From Myxococcales bacterium (GTDB taxonomy: Bacteria; Myxococcota_A; Polyangia; Polyangiales; Polyangiaceae): DNA of 64,000 nt. Below, in pieces: positions 16,829 to 23,217 of this stretch. How positions within the stretch are numbered: position 1 is the stretch's first letter; every line of letters starts with the position of its first letter. The DNA lies in the NCBI GenBank assembly GCA_016712525.1, contig JADJQX010000006.1, positions 124,001-188,000 of the forward strand, given 5' to 3'. A program made the translations under genes and the position numbers. The notes beneath the pieces were generated by a model. It had not been told where the DNA came from. It searched no databases and saw only the letters and a list, made by a program, of their open reading frames with translations.

Positions 16829-16984
16829 ATGAAAAAGACCACCCTTCGTTCCAAGTCCCGCGGCGCTTCGCTCGTCGAGTATGCTCTCCTCCTCGTCGGC
16901 ATCCTCCTCCTCGCGGCCGCCGCGGTGAAGGCGCTCGGTCCCAAGGTCTCGACGGCCGCGTCGAACGCCGGCGGCCAGCTCTGA
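16829..16984 (+). CDS. flp: Flp/Tad-type small pilin (second copy)
   Basis: A 51-residue pilin precursor: basic leader M-K-K-T-T-L-R-S-K-S-R-G, cleavage after Gly12, then A-S-L-V-E-Y-A-L-L-L with Glu at +5 and Tyr at +6. The mature peptide of 39 residues is nearly all one helix, ending N-A-G-G-Q-L. It is nearly identical to the third copy in the mature part (V-G-I-L-L-L-A-A-A-A-V-K-A-L-G-P-K-V). A strong terminator follows at once, so this may be the last gene of an abundant short transcript. Exported by the TadABC machinery after cutting by the prepilin peptidase encoded at 17261. Confidence 0.92.
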   Translation: MKKTTLRSKSRGASLVEYALLLVGILLLAAAAVKALGPKVSTAASNAGGQL

Positions 16985-16993
16985 TAGGAACGT

Positions 16994-17025
16994 GCCCGCC
17001 TCGTACGAACGAGGCGGGCGTTTTC
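16994..17025 (+). terminator. Rho-independent terminator after the second pilin
   Basis: A perfect 11-bp GC-rich stem (16994-17004 with 17009-17019) with loop ACGA, followed by GTTTTCG. A strong intrinsic terminator, placed between two pilin genes; partial read-through would give unequal pilin levels. Confidence 0.8.
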
Positions 17026-17055
17026 GCCCCCTGTCGACGTGATGGAGAGTGCACG

Positions 17056-17211
17056 ATGAAGAAGGCAAACATGAGCCGTGGCAAGCGCGGCGCCTCGTTG
17101 GTCGAATATGCCCTCCTCCTGGTCGGCATTCTCCTGCTCGCGGCCGCGGCCGTGAAGGCGCTCGGCCCGAAGGTGGGCCAGGCCGCCACGAACGCCGGCG
17201 GACAGCTCTGA
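17056..17211 (+). CDS. flp: Flp/Tad-type small pilin (third copy)
   Basis: A 51-residue pilin precursor: leader M-K-K-A-N-M-S-R-G-K-R-G, cut after Gly12, then A-S-L-V-E-Y-A-L-L-L. The mature part matches the second copy except for the last dozen residues (G-Q-A-A-T instead of S-T-A-A-S), so the two are recent duplicates. It lies after a terminator and 49 bases before the prepilin peptidase gene, so its level is probably set separately from copy two. GGAGAG precedes the ATG by about 7 bases. Confidence 0.92.
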   Translation: MKKANMSRGKRGASLVEYALLLVGILLLAAAAVKALGPKVGQAATNAGGQL

Positions 17212-17260
17212 GCCTGGCTCGCACGCCGGCTCCGTCACTCCTCGAAACTACCGCTCACGA

Positions 17261-17806
17261 ATGTTCCCCTTTCTCGTCGCTGCCGTCGTCCTCACCGGAG
17301 TTGCTGCGGCGTTCGATCTCAAGAAAGGGGAAATCCCGAACTGGCTGACCCTTCCGGTGCTCCTCCTCTCGCCGATCGCCCACGCGGCGACCACCTCGGT
17401 GAAAGGGCTCGGAGCCGAAGAGGCAGGCTGGGAGGTCGGGTTCTCGATCGCGGGTGCGGTCATTACGGCGTCCGTACCCCTGTTCCTTTATCGGCAGAAC
17501 GCCATTGGCGGCGGCGACGTGAAGTTGCTCGCCGCCCTCGGTGCTCTATGCCAGCCGTCTCTCGGCCTCGAGGTCGAGCTCTACGGCTTCTTGAGCGCGG
17601 TCATCGTGGCTCCGGCCATACTCGCCTACGAGGGGAAGCTCCTCCGGACGCTCAAGAACACGGGGACCTTGGCGCTCAACGCCATCATGCCGAAGGCCAA
17701 GCGGAAAGAGGTCGAATCCGAGGCCATGTCCTGGTTCCGCCTCGGCCCCTGCATCTTCCTAGGGGCCCTCGTCACCATCGCATTCCACTGGGGAAGCAAG
17801 CCATGA
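17261..17806 (+). CDS. cpaA: Prepilin peptidase of the Tad system (CpaA/TadV, A24 family)
   Basis: A 181-residue polytopic membrane protease, the usual length of TadV/CpaA, which lacks the methyltransferase domain of PilD. The two catalytic aspartates are visible: D19 in F-D-L-K-K-G-E-I-P-N and D86 in G-G-G-D-V-K. About five hydrophobic segments follow the expected topology. It cuts the leaders of the Flp pilins and TadE/TadG-like pseudopilins encoded next to it. The stop overlaps the next start by 4 bases. Confidence 0.93.
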   Translation: MFPFLVAAVVLTGVAAAFDLKKGEIPNWLTLPVLLLSPIAHAATTSVKGLGAEEAGWEVGFSIAGAVITASVPLFLYRQNAIGGGDVKLLAALGALCQPSLGLEVELYGFLSAVIVAPAILAYEGKLLRTLKNTGTLALNAIMPKAKRKEVESEAMSWFRLGPCIFLGALVTIAFHWGSKP

Positions 17807-18315
17807 AGACGAACGACATCCGAGATTCACACCGCACCTTGGTCCGAGACCAACGTGGAGCGGTGCTGGCCGAGTTCGTCATCGCGGTGGTCCCACTCAT
17901 GATGACGTTCTTCGGCTTTTTGCAGGTCACGAAGCTCTTCACGGCCGGCCTCGGTGTTCGCCACGCCGCCGTCATCGCCGTGCGCGCCGCGTCCGTGTAC
18001 GCCGCCGGGAAGGACAACAACCCCGGAGAGAGCGGGGACGGGAAGAGCCAGGCGGAGCAAGCCGCGCGAGGTGCGCTCGCCGTGTGGCTCTCGGACGGTT
18101 CGATCTCGAACGTCAACGTCACGCTCGACGACCGGTCGAGCCGCTCCGACCCCTACGGTCCGGTGCAGGTCCAGGTGACCGCGACGTACAACTGCCGCGT
18201 CCCCATGATGGGGCGTGTCATCTGCAGCGGTGGTCGAAAGACGATTTCGACCCAAACCATGGTCGGGTTTTCGGCGCAGATGCCTCACCAGGGCGCCAAA
18301 TACGAGGTGGAGTGA
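17803..18315 (+). CDS. tadE: TadE-like pseudopilin
   Basis: A 170-residue protein: charged leader of about 18 residues, then R-G-A-V-L-A-E-F-V-I-A-V-V-P-L, the TadE-type prepilin motif with Glu at +5, and one transmembrane helix at about 19-42. The rest is a soluble domain with two cysteines near residues 140-150 (C-R-V-P...I-C-S-G-G) that could form a disulfide. It overlaps the prepilin peptidase stop (ATGA) and its own stop overlaps the next start. TadE-type proteins are minor pilins needed for Tad function. Confidence 0.85.
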   Translation: MKTNDIRDSHRTLVRDQRGAVLAEFVIAVVPLMMTFFGFLQVTKLFTAGLGVRHAAVIAVRAASVYAAGKDNNPGESGDGKSQAEQAARGALAVWLSDGSISNVNVTLDDRSSRSDPYGPVQVQVTATYNCRVPMMGRVICSGGRKTISTQTMVGFSAQMPHQGAKYEVE

Positions 18316-19754
18316 TGTCGCACGCTGCCACGGCCGAACGGCCCCAGAACCTGCTCGACGATCAGCGCGGCGCAATCATGATCATGGGCCTCTTCATGGC
18401 CACGATGATCATCGGCGCCATGTGGTACATGAAGGGTATCGGCGACGCGATCGTGTTCCGCGACCGCATGCAGGAGAGCGCCGACCACGTCGTGTTCAGC
18501 GCTGCCGCGGTCCACGCGCGCGGGATGAACCTCATCTCGATCATCAACATCGTCATGTACGTGTTGACGATCATCCACGTGGTCCTCGCCGTCCTGAAGT
18601 ACGCGGCGTACGTGTGCGCCGCGCTCATCGTCACCGCAGAGGTCTGCCTACCGATCGCTCAAGGCCTGGAGAAGGCCGAGAAGATCTACGACAACACGGT
18701 CATCAAGGTCGGCCTCCCTGCCCTGAGCGGCGTTGGCACGGTCGTCGCGGTCGGCTATCCCTGGTACGGGTCGTACGCGGGCTACAACGTCGGCTCGACC
18801 TACAAGACCATGGGAGTCGCGGTCGGGGCATCGAATATTCCGGGCCTATCGTTCTCCCTGCCTCTTGGTCAATCGCTCTTCCCCGGAAAGAAGTCTCCTG
18901 TCGGAGGCAATACCAACCAAGCCGGGAACATCTTCTCGAAGAGCGGCTCGGGCGCGACGAAGGGTAACGGGGCAGAGTTCTCCGTCGACATGAAGCTCGG
19001 CCTCCCTGTGACGCTGGCCGAGAACAGCGAGCTCTGCGACCGCGCCATCGGTGTCGTCGCCGACTTCGCCGGCCCGCTGTCGTTCCTCATCGAGTGGATC
19101 GGCGGCGCCGCCGACGACTGCGACGGCTTCCCCTGGGAGACGAAGGCCGTCGGCTGGAAGAAGATGTACGGGCAAGCGAAGAACGGCAATATGTGGCTCC
19201 AGGTGTGGAGCTTCGCCTTCCCCGAGCAGTACGACGAGAACTTCGCGGAGAGTAAGGTCGCCTTGGCGATTGGCGGCACCAAAGGCCCCGTCCGAGCGGC
19301 AGCCCTCAAGGGCAGCCAAGTCTCGCCCCCCACGTACTTCGCCCAGTCCGAGTTCTACTACGATTGTGAGAAGAAGTGGGACGACGACTCCTGCAACGGC
19401 GAGGAGACCGAGGCCACGTTCGGGATGCGATGGCGCGCCCGCCTGCGGCCGGTCACCACCCCGGACATCATGGGGGCGCTCCTTGGTGCCCTTGGGGATG
19501 GGTTGCTCGGCGGTCTCATCGACTTCGCGGGTGACGCCGCGGCCGAGCGTATCAAGCAGTCGAAGGTGTTCCGCGACGCGACGGCGTCTCTGACGAGAGC
19601 CGCGAGGGGGCTGGGATCGTCCCTTGGTGGCCCAGCGAACGGTGCTCTCGGTGATGCTCTCGACACGGGCGTTGGCGCCATCGGAGACCTCCTGAAAGAC
19701 GCGATCGGTGGCGGAGCAGGAGCTGGAACGGCCATCCCAAGTGTGTTGCACTGA
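18315..19754 (+). CDS. TadG-like exported protein with prepilin-type N-terminus
   Basis: A 479-residue protein. Residues 12-20 read Q-N-L-L-D-D-Q-R-G, then A-I-M-I-M-G-L-F-M, like the TadG-like N-terminal domain, but the Glu at +5 is replaced by a hydrophobic residue. A second long hydrophobic segment lies at about 72-112. The middle holds Cys pairs (D-C-D-G and D-C-E-K...S-C-N-G-E) and the C-terminus is Gly/Ala-rich. No von Willebrand A domain is seen, unlike full TadG. It overlaps the upstream tadE stop codon by one base. Probably a large pseudopilin that caps or extends the Tad filament; this is inferred from context. Confidence 0.7.
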   Translation: MSHAATAERPQNLLDDQRGAIMIMGLFMATMIIGAMWYMKGIGDAIVFRDRMQESADHVVFSAAAVHARGMNLISIINIVMYVLTIIHVVLAVLKYAAYVCAALIVTAEVCLPIAQGLEKAEKIYDNTVIKVGLPALSGVGTVVAVGYPWYGSYAGYNVGSTYKTMGVAVGASNIPGLSFSLPLGQSLFPGKKSPVGGNTNQAGNIFSKSGSGATKGNGAEFSVDMKLGLPVTLAENSELCDRAIGVVADFAGPLSFLIEWIGGAADDCDGFPWETKAVGWKKMYGQAKNGNMWLQVWSFAFPEQYDENFAESKVALAIGGTKGPVRAAALKGSQVSPPTYFAQSEFYYDCEKKWDDDSCNGEETEATFGMRWRARLRPVTTPDIMGALLGALGDGLLGGLIDFAGDAAAERIKQSKVFRDATASLTRAARGLGSSLGGPANGALGDALDTGVGAIGDLLKDAIGGGAGAGTAIPSVLH

Positions 19755-19765
19755 AGGAGCGGACC

Positions 19766-20269
19766 ATGAAGATTCTACGCAACCGAACGCGCGCCGCGGC
19801 GATGGTCGAAGCCGCGGTGGTCATCCCGGTGATGGTCTCGTTCCTCGCGGTCATCGGCCTGATGAAGAACGGCTACGACCGCAAGATCACGCAGAACCAG
19901 CAGACTCGCTCGCAGGTGCTCGACTACGCTTCGCACAACTGCAAAAGCCAGACGATCCAGTACTCGGGTACGTCGTCCTCGAGCGGCGCGGGGCTCAACA
20001 CCGGAGCGACCTCGGCGGGCGAGTCGACGGCGGATGGCGCGCAGGGCTCGGTCGGTAGCCCGAAGTCGTCGGGCATCATGGCCAAGGCCGAGGTGAAGTC
20101 GCAGGATGGCTCCGTCGGCAGCACTCGGGCCGGCATCAAGGGCCGCGGCCTCTCGCTGCGCGTACGCGGCGAAACCTCGGCCGCGCTCTGCAACGAGGAG
20201 CCGGAGGATGGCTCCCTCTCGGGGGCGTTCAGCTACGCCAAGAACAAGCTTGGTTCCCTCTTCCCCTGA
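19766..20269 (+). CDS. TadE-like pseudopilin, second copy
   Basis: A 167-residue protein: basic leader M-K-I-L-R-N-R-T-R-A-A, then A-M-V-E-A-A-V-V-I-P-V, a TadE-type helix with Glu near +4 or +5, membrane helix to about residue 34. The remainder is Ser/Gly/Ala-rich with only two cysteines (H-N-C-K and L-C-N-E) and probably forms an extended beta domain. It is 11 bases after the TadG-like gene, with GAAGGAG upstream of the ATG. Likely another minor subunit of the same filament. Confidence 0.75.
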   Translation: MKILRNRTRAAAMVEAAVVIPVMVSFLAVIGLMKNGYDRKITQNQQTRSQVLDYASHNCKSQTIQYSGTSSSSGAGLNTGATSAGESTADGAQGSVGSPKSSGIMAKAEVKSQDGSVGSTRAGIKGRGLSLRVRGETSAALCNEEPEDGSLSGAFSYAKNKLGSLFP

Positions 20270-20300
20270 GAGTTAGCTCGGTACTCGGAGAATCGCCATC

Positions 20301-21302
20301 ATGATGATCCATCTCCTCCTGGCCCAAGCGTGGCGCACCACTCTCGCGAAGGATCCTCTTCGGTCGAAGAAGTTCCTCGGTCCGGTGCGCGTGGCTGGCT
20401 GGCTCGCGGTCGTCGGCGGCATCGTGGGCCTCGGCATCGCGCGCTCCGCCCACGCGGACATGCAGTCGAGCAGCCTCGCGTTCGGCAAGGAGATCGGCTC
20501 CCTCGTCGACCAGAGCGGCTCCGAGAAAGAGAACCTCGAGCTCAAACTGAACGGTCAGTCGGTCTTCGTGCACCAAGGCTACGAAGCGCGAACCGTGCAC
20601 GAGGTCGTCGCCGAGTACGACAAGTTCTGCCACGAAAACCCCTCCTCCCTCGGCGAGATGTGGGGCAAAGGTCCGTACGTCCACGCGAAGACGGGCAGGG
20701 AGGCCCATCTCCCGGCGGGCCTCGAGGCCGGCGTCATCAAGGAAGAGGGGGCCAAAGAGGGCATGATCATTTGCCTCGCGAAGGGCGCCAACAGCGCACC
20801 GACCCTCGCGGAGGCCGTCAAGCGCTTCGACAAGTCCCAAGATCTCGGCGACTTCGGCAAGCTCCGCTACATGTACGTGAAGGCCAGCGGGAAGACCGAT
20901 TCGCGCGTGAAGGTCCTCACGGTGTGGACGGAGGACAGCTTCAAGATCAAGGACCTCGCCCTCGAGGGAGACGCGGAAGCGATCGGCTCCGAGGGGCAGG
21001 TCCCGCGTCCGCCTGACGCGCGCCGCGTCCTCAACGTCGAGGTCGTGGGCACGCCCTATCAGGTGCGTGTCTACGAGGTGAAGCAGGACAAGGCCAAGGT
21101 CGCTGGCTACTACGACGACTGGGCCAAGAAGAACAGCTTCCGCGCCCTCGCTCCGGAGGGCGACTCGTCGCAGCAGCTCCGCGGCTACTTCCGCGATGCC
21201 TCGCAGGTCATGCTGGGGGTCTTCACGAACCCCGACGGGAAGACGTACGCCTCGGTGGCCGAGGTCTACCCCGAGCGCCACGGAGTGGAGACGAAGCCGT
21301 GA
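20301..21302 (+). CDS. Exported protein of unknown function in the Tad cluster
   Basis: A 333-residue protein I do not recognise. It has an N-terminal membrane segment at about 28-46 followed by A-R-S-A-H-A-D, a possible signal-peptidase site. The rest is soluble, mixed alpha/beta, with two cysteines (F-C-H-E, I-I-C-L). It lies 31 bases after the TadE-like gene and its stop overlaps the GTG of the next gene, so it belongs to the Tad transcript. A periplasmic accessory role is likely but unproven. Confidence 0.7.
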   Translation: MMIHLLLAQAWRTTLAKDPLRSKKFLGPVRVAGWLAVVGGIVGLGIARSAHADMQSSSLAFGKEIGSLVDQSGSEKENLELKLNGQSVFVHQGYEARTVHEVVAEYDKFCHENPSSLGEMWGKGPYVHAKTGREAHLPAGLEAGVIKEEGAKEGMIICLAKGANSAPTLAEAVKRFDKSQDLGDFGKLRYMYVKASGKTDSRVKVLTVWTEDSFKIKDLALEGDAEAIGSEGQVPRPPDARRVLNVEVVGTPYQVRVYEVKQDKAKVAGYYDDWAKKNSFRALAPEGDSSQQLRGYFRDASQVMLGVFTNPDGKTYASVAEVYPERHGVETKP

Positions 21303-21643
21303 CCTTGAAGCGCCTCGTCGTATCGCTCGCGGCCCTCGGCGCGATCGTCGTTGCGGCCGCGCCCGACGTCATCGAGAGCAACGCGGAGGCTCAGGTCTAC
21401 GGTCAGGACGAGGCCTGCGCCGAGCGCTGTCGCTACGGCATGAAGTACTGCTTCACGGAGTGCCAAAAGCCCCTGAAGGAGTGTGTGGCGAAGTGCGACA
21501 TCGATCCGAAGCACAAGTCGCCCAAGCAGTTCACTCGTAAGGAGCGGGAGTGCGTGAAGGGTTGCACGACGAAGACGGTCCCGTGCTCGAAGGGGTGCGA
21601 CGTCCAGCAGCACGCCTGCTTCAAGAAGTGCCAGCCGCACTGA
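21299..21643 (+). CDS. Small secreted protein with two identical six-cysteine CX3C arrays
   Basis: A 114-residue protein with a signal peptide ending near residue 31 (N-A-E-A-Q). The mature part has 12 cysteines in two arrays of the same spacing, C-x3-C-x6-C-x3-C-x6-C-x3-C (27 residues each), joined by a Lys-rich linker of about 20 residues. The i, i+4, i+11 spacing would put all cysteines of an array along one face of a helix. Such arrays could form disulfide-linked helical hairpins, as in CX3C/CX9C proteins, or bind soft metals. GTG 21299 overlaps the previous stop codon. No known family was recognised. The last gene of the first Tad block. Confidence 0.8.
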   Translation: MTLKRLVVSLAALGAIVVAAAPDVIESNAEAQVYGQDEACAERCRYGMKYCFTECQKPLKECVAKCDIDPKHKSPKQFTRKERECVKGCTTKTVPCSKGCDVQQHACFKKCQPH

Positions 21644-21696
21644 CCTCGCGGCCGAACGTTGATGATCGTCGGCGCGCGGCCTAGTATCGTGAAGAG

Positions 21697-23166
21697 ATGA
21701 CCGCCTCCGCGGGCAAATACCGCCTCTTGGGCGAGCTCGGACGTGGTGGCATGGCCACCGTGTACCTCGCTGCGGTCGACGGACCCAGCCGGTTCACGAA
21801 GCTCGTCGTGGTGAAGCAGCTCCACACGGAGCTCGCCGCCGAGCTCGAGTTCCGCGAGATGTTCCTCGACGAAGCGCGCCTCGCCGCGCGCCTCTCGCAC
21901 CCGAACATCGTGCAGACCTACGAGGTCATCGAGGGCGCCGGTAAGTTCCTCCTGGTGATGGAGTACCTCGAGGGCCAGCCGCTCTCGAACGTGCGCTCCC
22001 GCCTCGCGCGTCGTCGGCTGCTCACCATCCCCGACCAGGTCCGCATCATGTGCGACGTGCTCGAGGGCCTGCACGCGGCCCACGAGGCGACCGACTGGGA
22101 CGGCACGCCGCTCGCGGTCGTGCACCGCGACGTGAGCCCGCACAACGTGTTCGTCACCTACGACGGGCTCGTGAAGGTCGTCGACTTCGGCGTGGCCAAG
22201 GCGAGTACCTCCTCCCAGCGCACGCAAACAGGCGTCATCAAAGGGAAAATCTCCTACATGGCGCCCGAGCAGGCCTTCGGCAAGAAGGTCGATCGCCGGG
22301 CCGACGTGTTCGCCGTCGGCATCATGCTGTGGGAGGCGATCGCCGAGCGGCGCATGTGGAAGGACGTCCCCGATCCGGGGATCATGCACTACCTCGCGAG
22401 CGACCAAGTCCCGAAGCTCTCGGAGCACGCCAAAGACGTGCACCCGCTGCTCCTCGCCGCGTGCGACAAGGCGCTCGCCACCGATCCCGAGCAGCGCTTC
22501 GCGTCGGCCGCCGAGTTTCGTGCGGCGCTCGATGGGTATTTGGCCACCTTGCCCCAGAAGCCCGACGCGAGGGCGTTCGGCGCTACGGTGGCCGAGGCCT
22601 TCGCGGAAGAGCGCGCGAAGATCCGAGGCGTCATCGAGCGTCAGCTCACGCAGGGGCCCATGCTCGCGACGGGAGAGATCTCGTCGATGGGCCTGCCGCA
22701 GCTCCCGACTCCAGAGCTGTCGGGCGCGAGCGGCGTGACGGCGGCGGCGTCTCCGCAGGCCCTCACCCCGGTCCCGATGAACACGGGCACCGGGCTGTCG
22801 ATGAGCTCCGCCGTGGCCCCGGCGCCCGAGGCGGCGCGCTCGCGCAACTGGCCGCTCGTGCTCGCGATCGTCGCGCTCGCCGCGGGAGTGGTCACGCTCG
22901 CCGTGGTGATCTTGACGCGTCTTCCTGCGCCGAAAGAGGGCACGAGCGCCGGTGGCGGGCCGACCGCCGCGCCGCTCCCGAGCGTCCCGGTCGTCCCGTC
23001 GAGCTCGGCCGAGGGGCCCAAACAAGAGCCGGCCGGGTCGGCCTCGGTCGCGCCGAGCGCGCACGCGAGCACCAAGGGGCCGAAGTGGGCGCCTCCTCCG
23101 AAGCCCTCGGCGACGGCCACGGCCGTGCCCACCCCGAAGCCGCCCGACATCCACCTGAACCGCTGA
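21697..23166 (+). CDS. Transmembrane Hanks-type Ser/Thr protein kinase
   Basis: A 489-residue protein. The kinase domain at about 8-280 is complete: glycine loop L-G-R-G-G-M-A-T-V-Y, V-V-V-K-Q lysine, H-R-D-V-S-P-H-N catalytic loop (about 142), D-F-G (D163) and M-A-P-E-Q. A variable region precedes a single transmembrane helix at about 386-409, then an external Pro/Ala/Ser/Lys-rich tail of 80 residues with no ligand domain. This is the PknB-like layout common in myxobacteria. It lies between the two Tad blocks, with FHA-domain proteins downstream, and could control them by phosphorylation (inference). TAGTAT about 17 bases before the ATG could be a -10 element. Confidence 0.93.
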   Translation: MTASAGKYRLLGELGRGGMATVYLAAVDGPSRFTKLVVVKQLHTELAAELEFREMFLDEARLAARLSHPNIVQTYEVIEGAGKFLLVMEYLEGQPLSNVRSRLARRRLLTIPDQVRIMCDVLEGLHAAHEATDWDGTPLAVVHRDVSPHNVFVTYDGLVKVVDFGVAKASTSSQRTQTGVIKGKISYMAPEQAFGKKVDRRADVFAVGIMLWEAIAERRMWKDVPDPGIMHYLASDQVPKLSEHAKDVHPLLLAACDKALATDPEQRFASAAEFRAALDGYLATLPQKPDARAFGATVAEAFAEERAKIRGVIERQLTQGPMLATGEISSMGLPQLPTPELSGASGVTAAASPQALTPVPMNTGTGLSMSSAVAPAPEAARSRNWPLVLAIVALAAGVVTLAVVILTRLPAPKEGTSAGGGPTAAPLPSVPVVPSSSAEGPKQEPAGSASVAPSAHASTKGPKWAPPPKPSATATAVPTPKPPDIHLNR

Positions 23167-23217
23167 CAGCGCGGCTTTTTTCCGCGAAAAGTCGCGCTTT
23201 TGCGTAAGGTAGGGGCG

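Noticed and set aside
23161..23200. Terminator between the kinase at 21697 and the TonB receptor gene
   Set aside because: The CGCGG/CCGCG stem has its T run inside the loop, not after the stem; no convincing intrinsic terminator.
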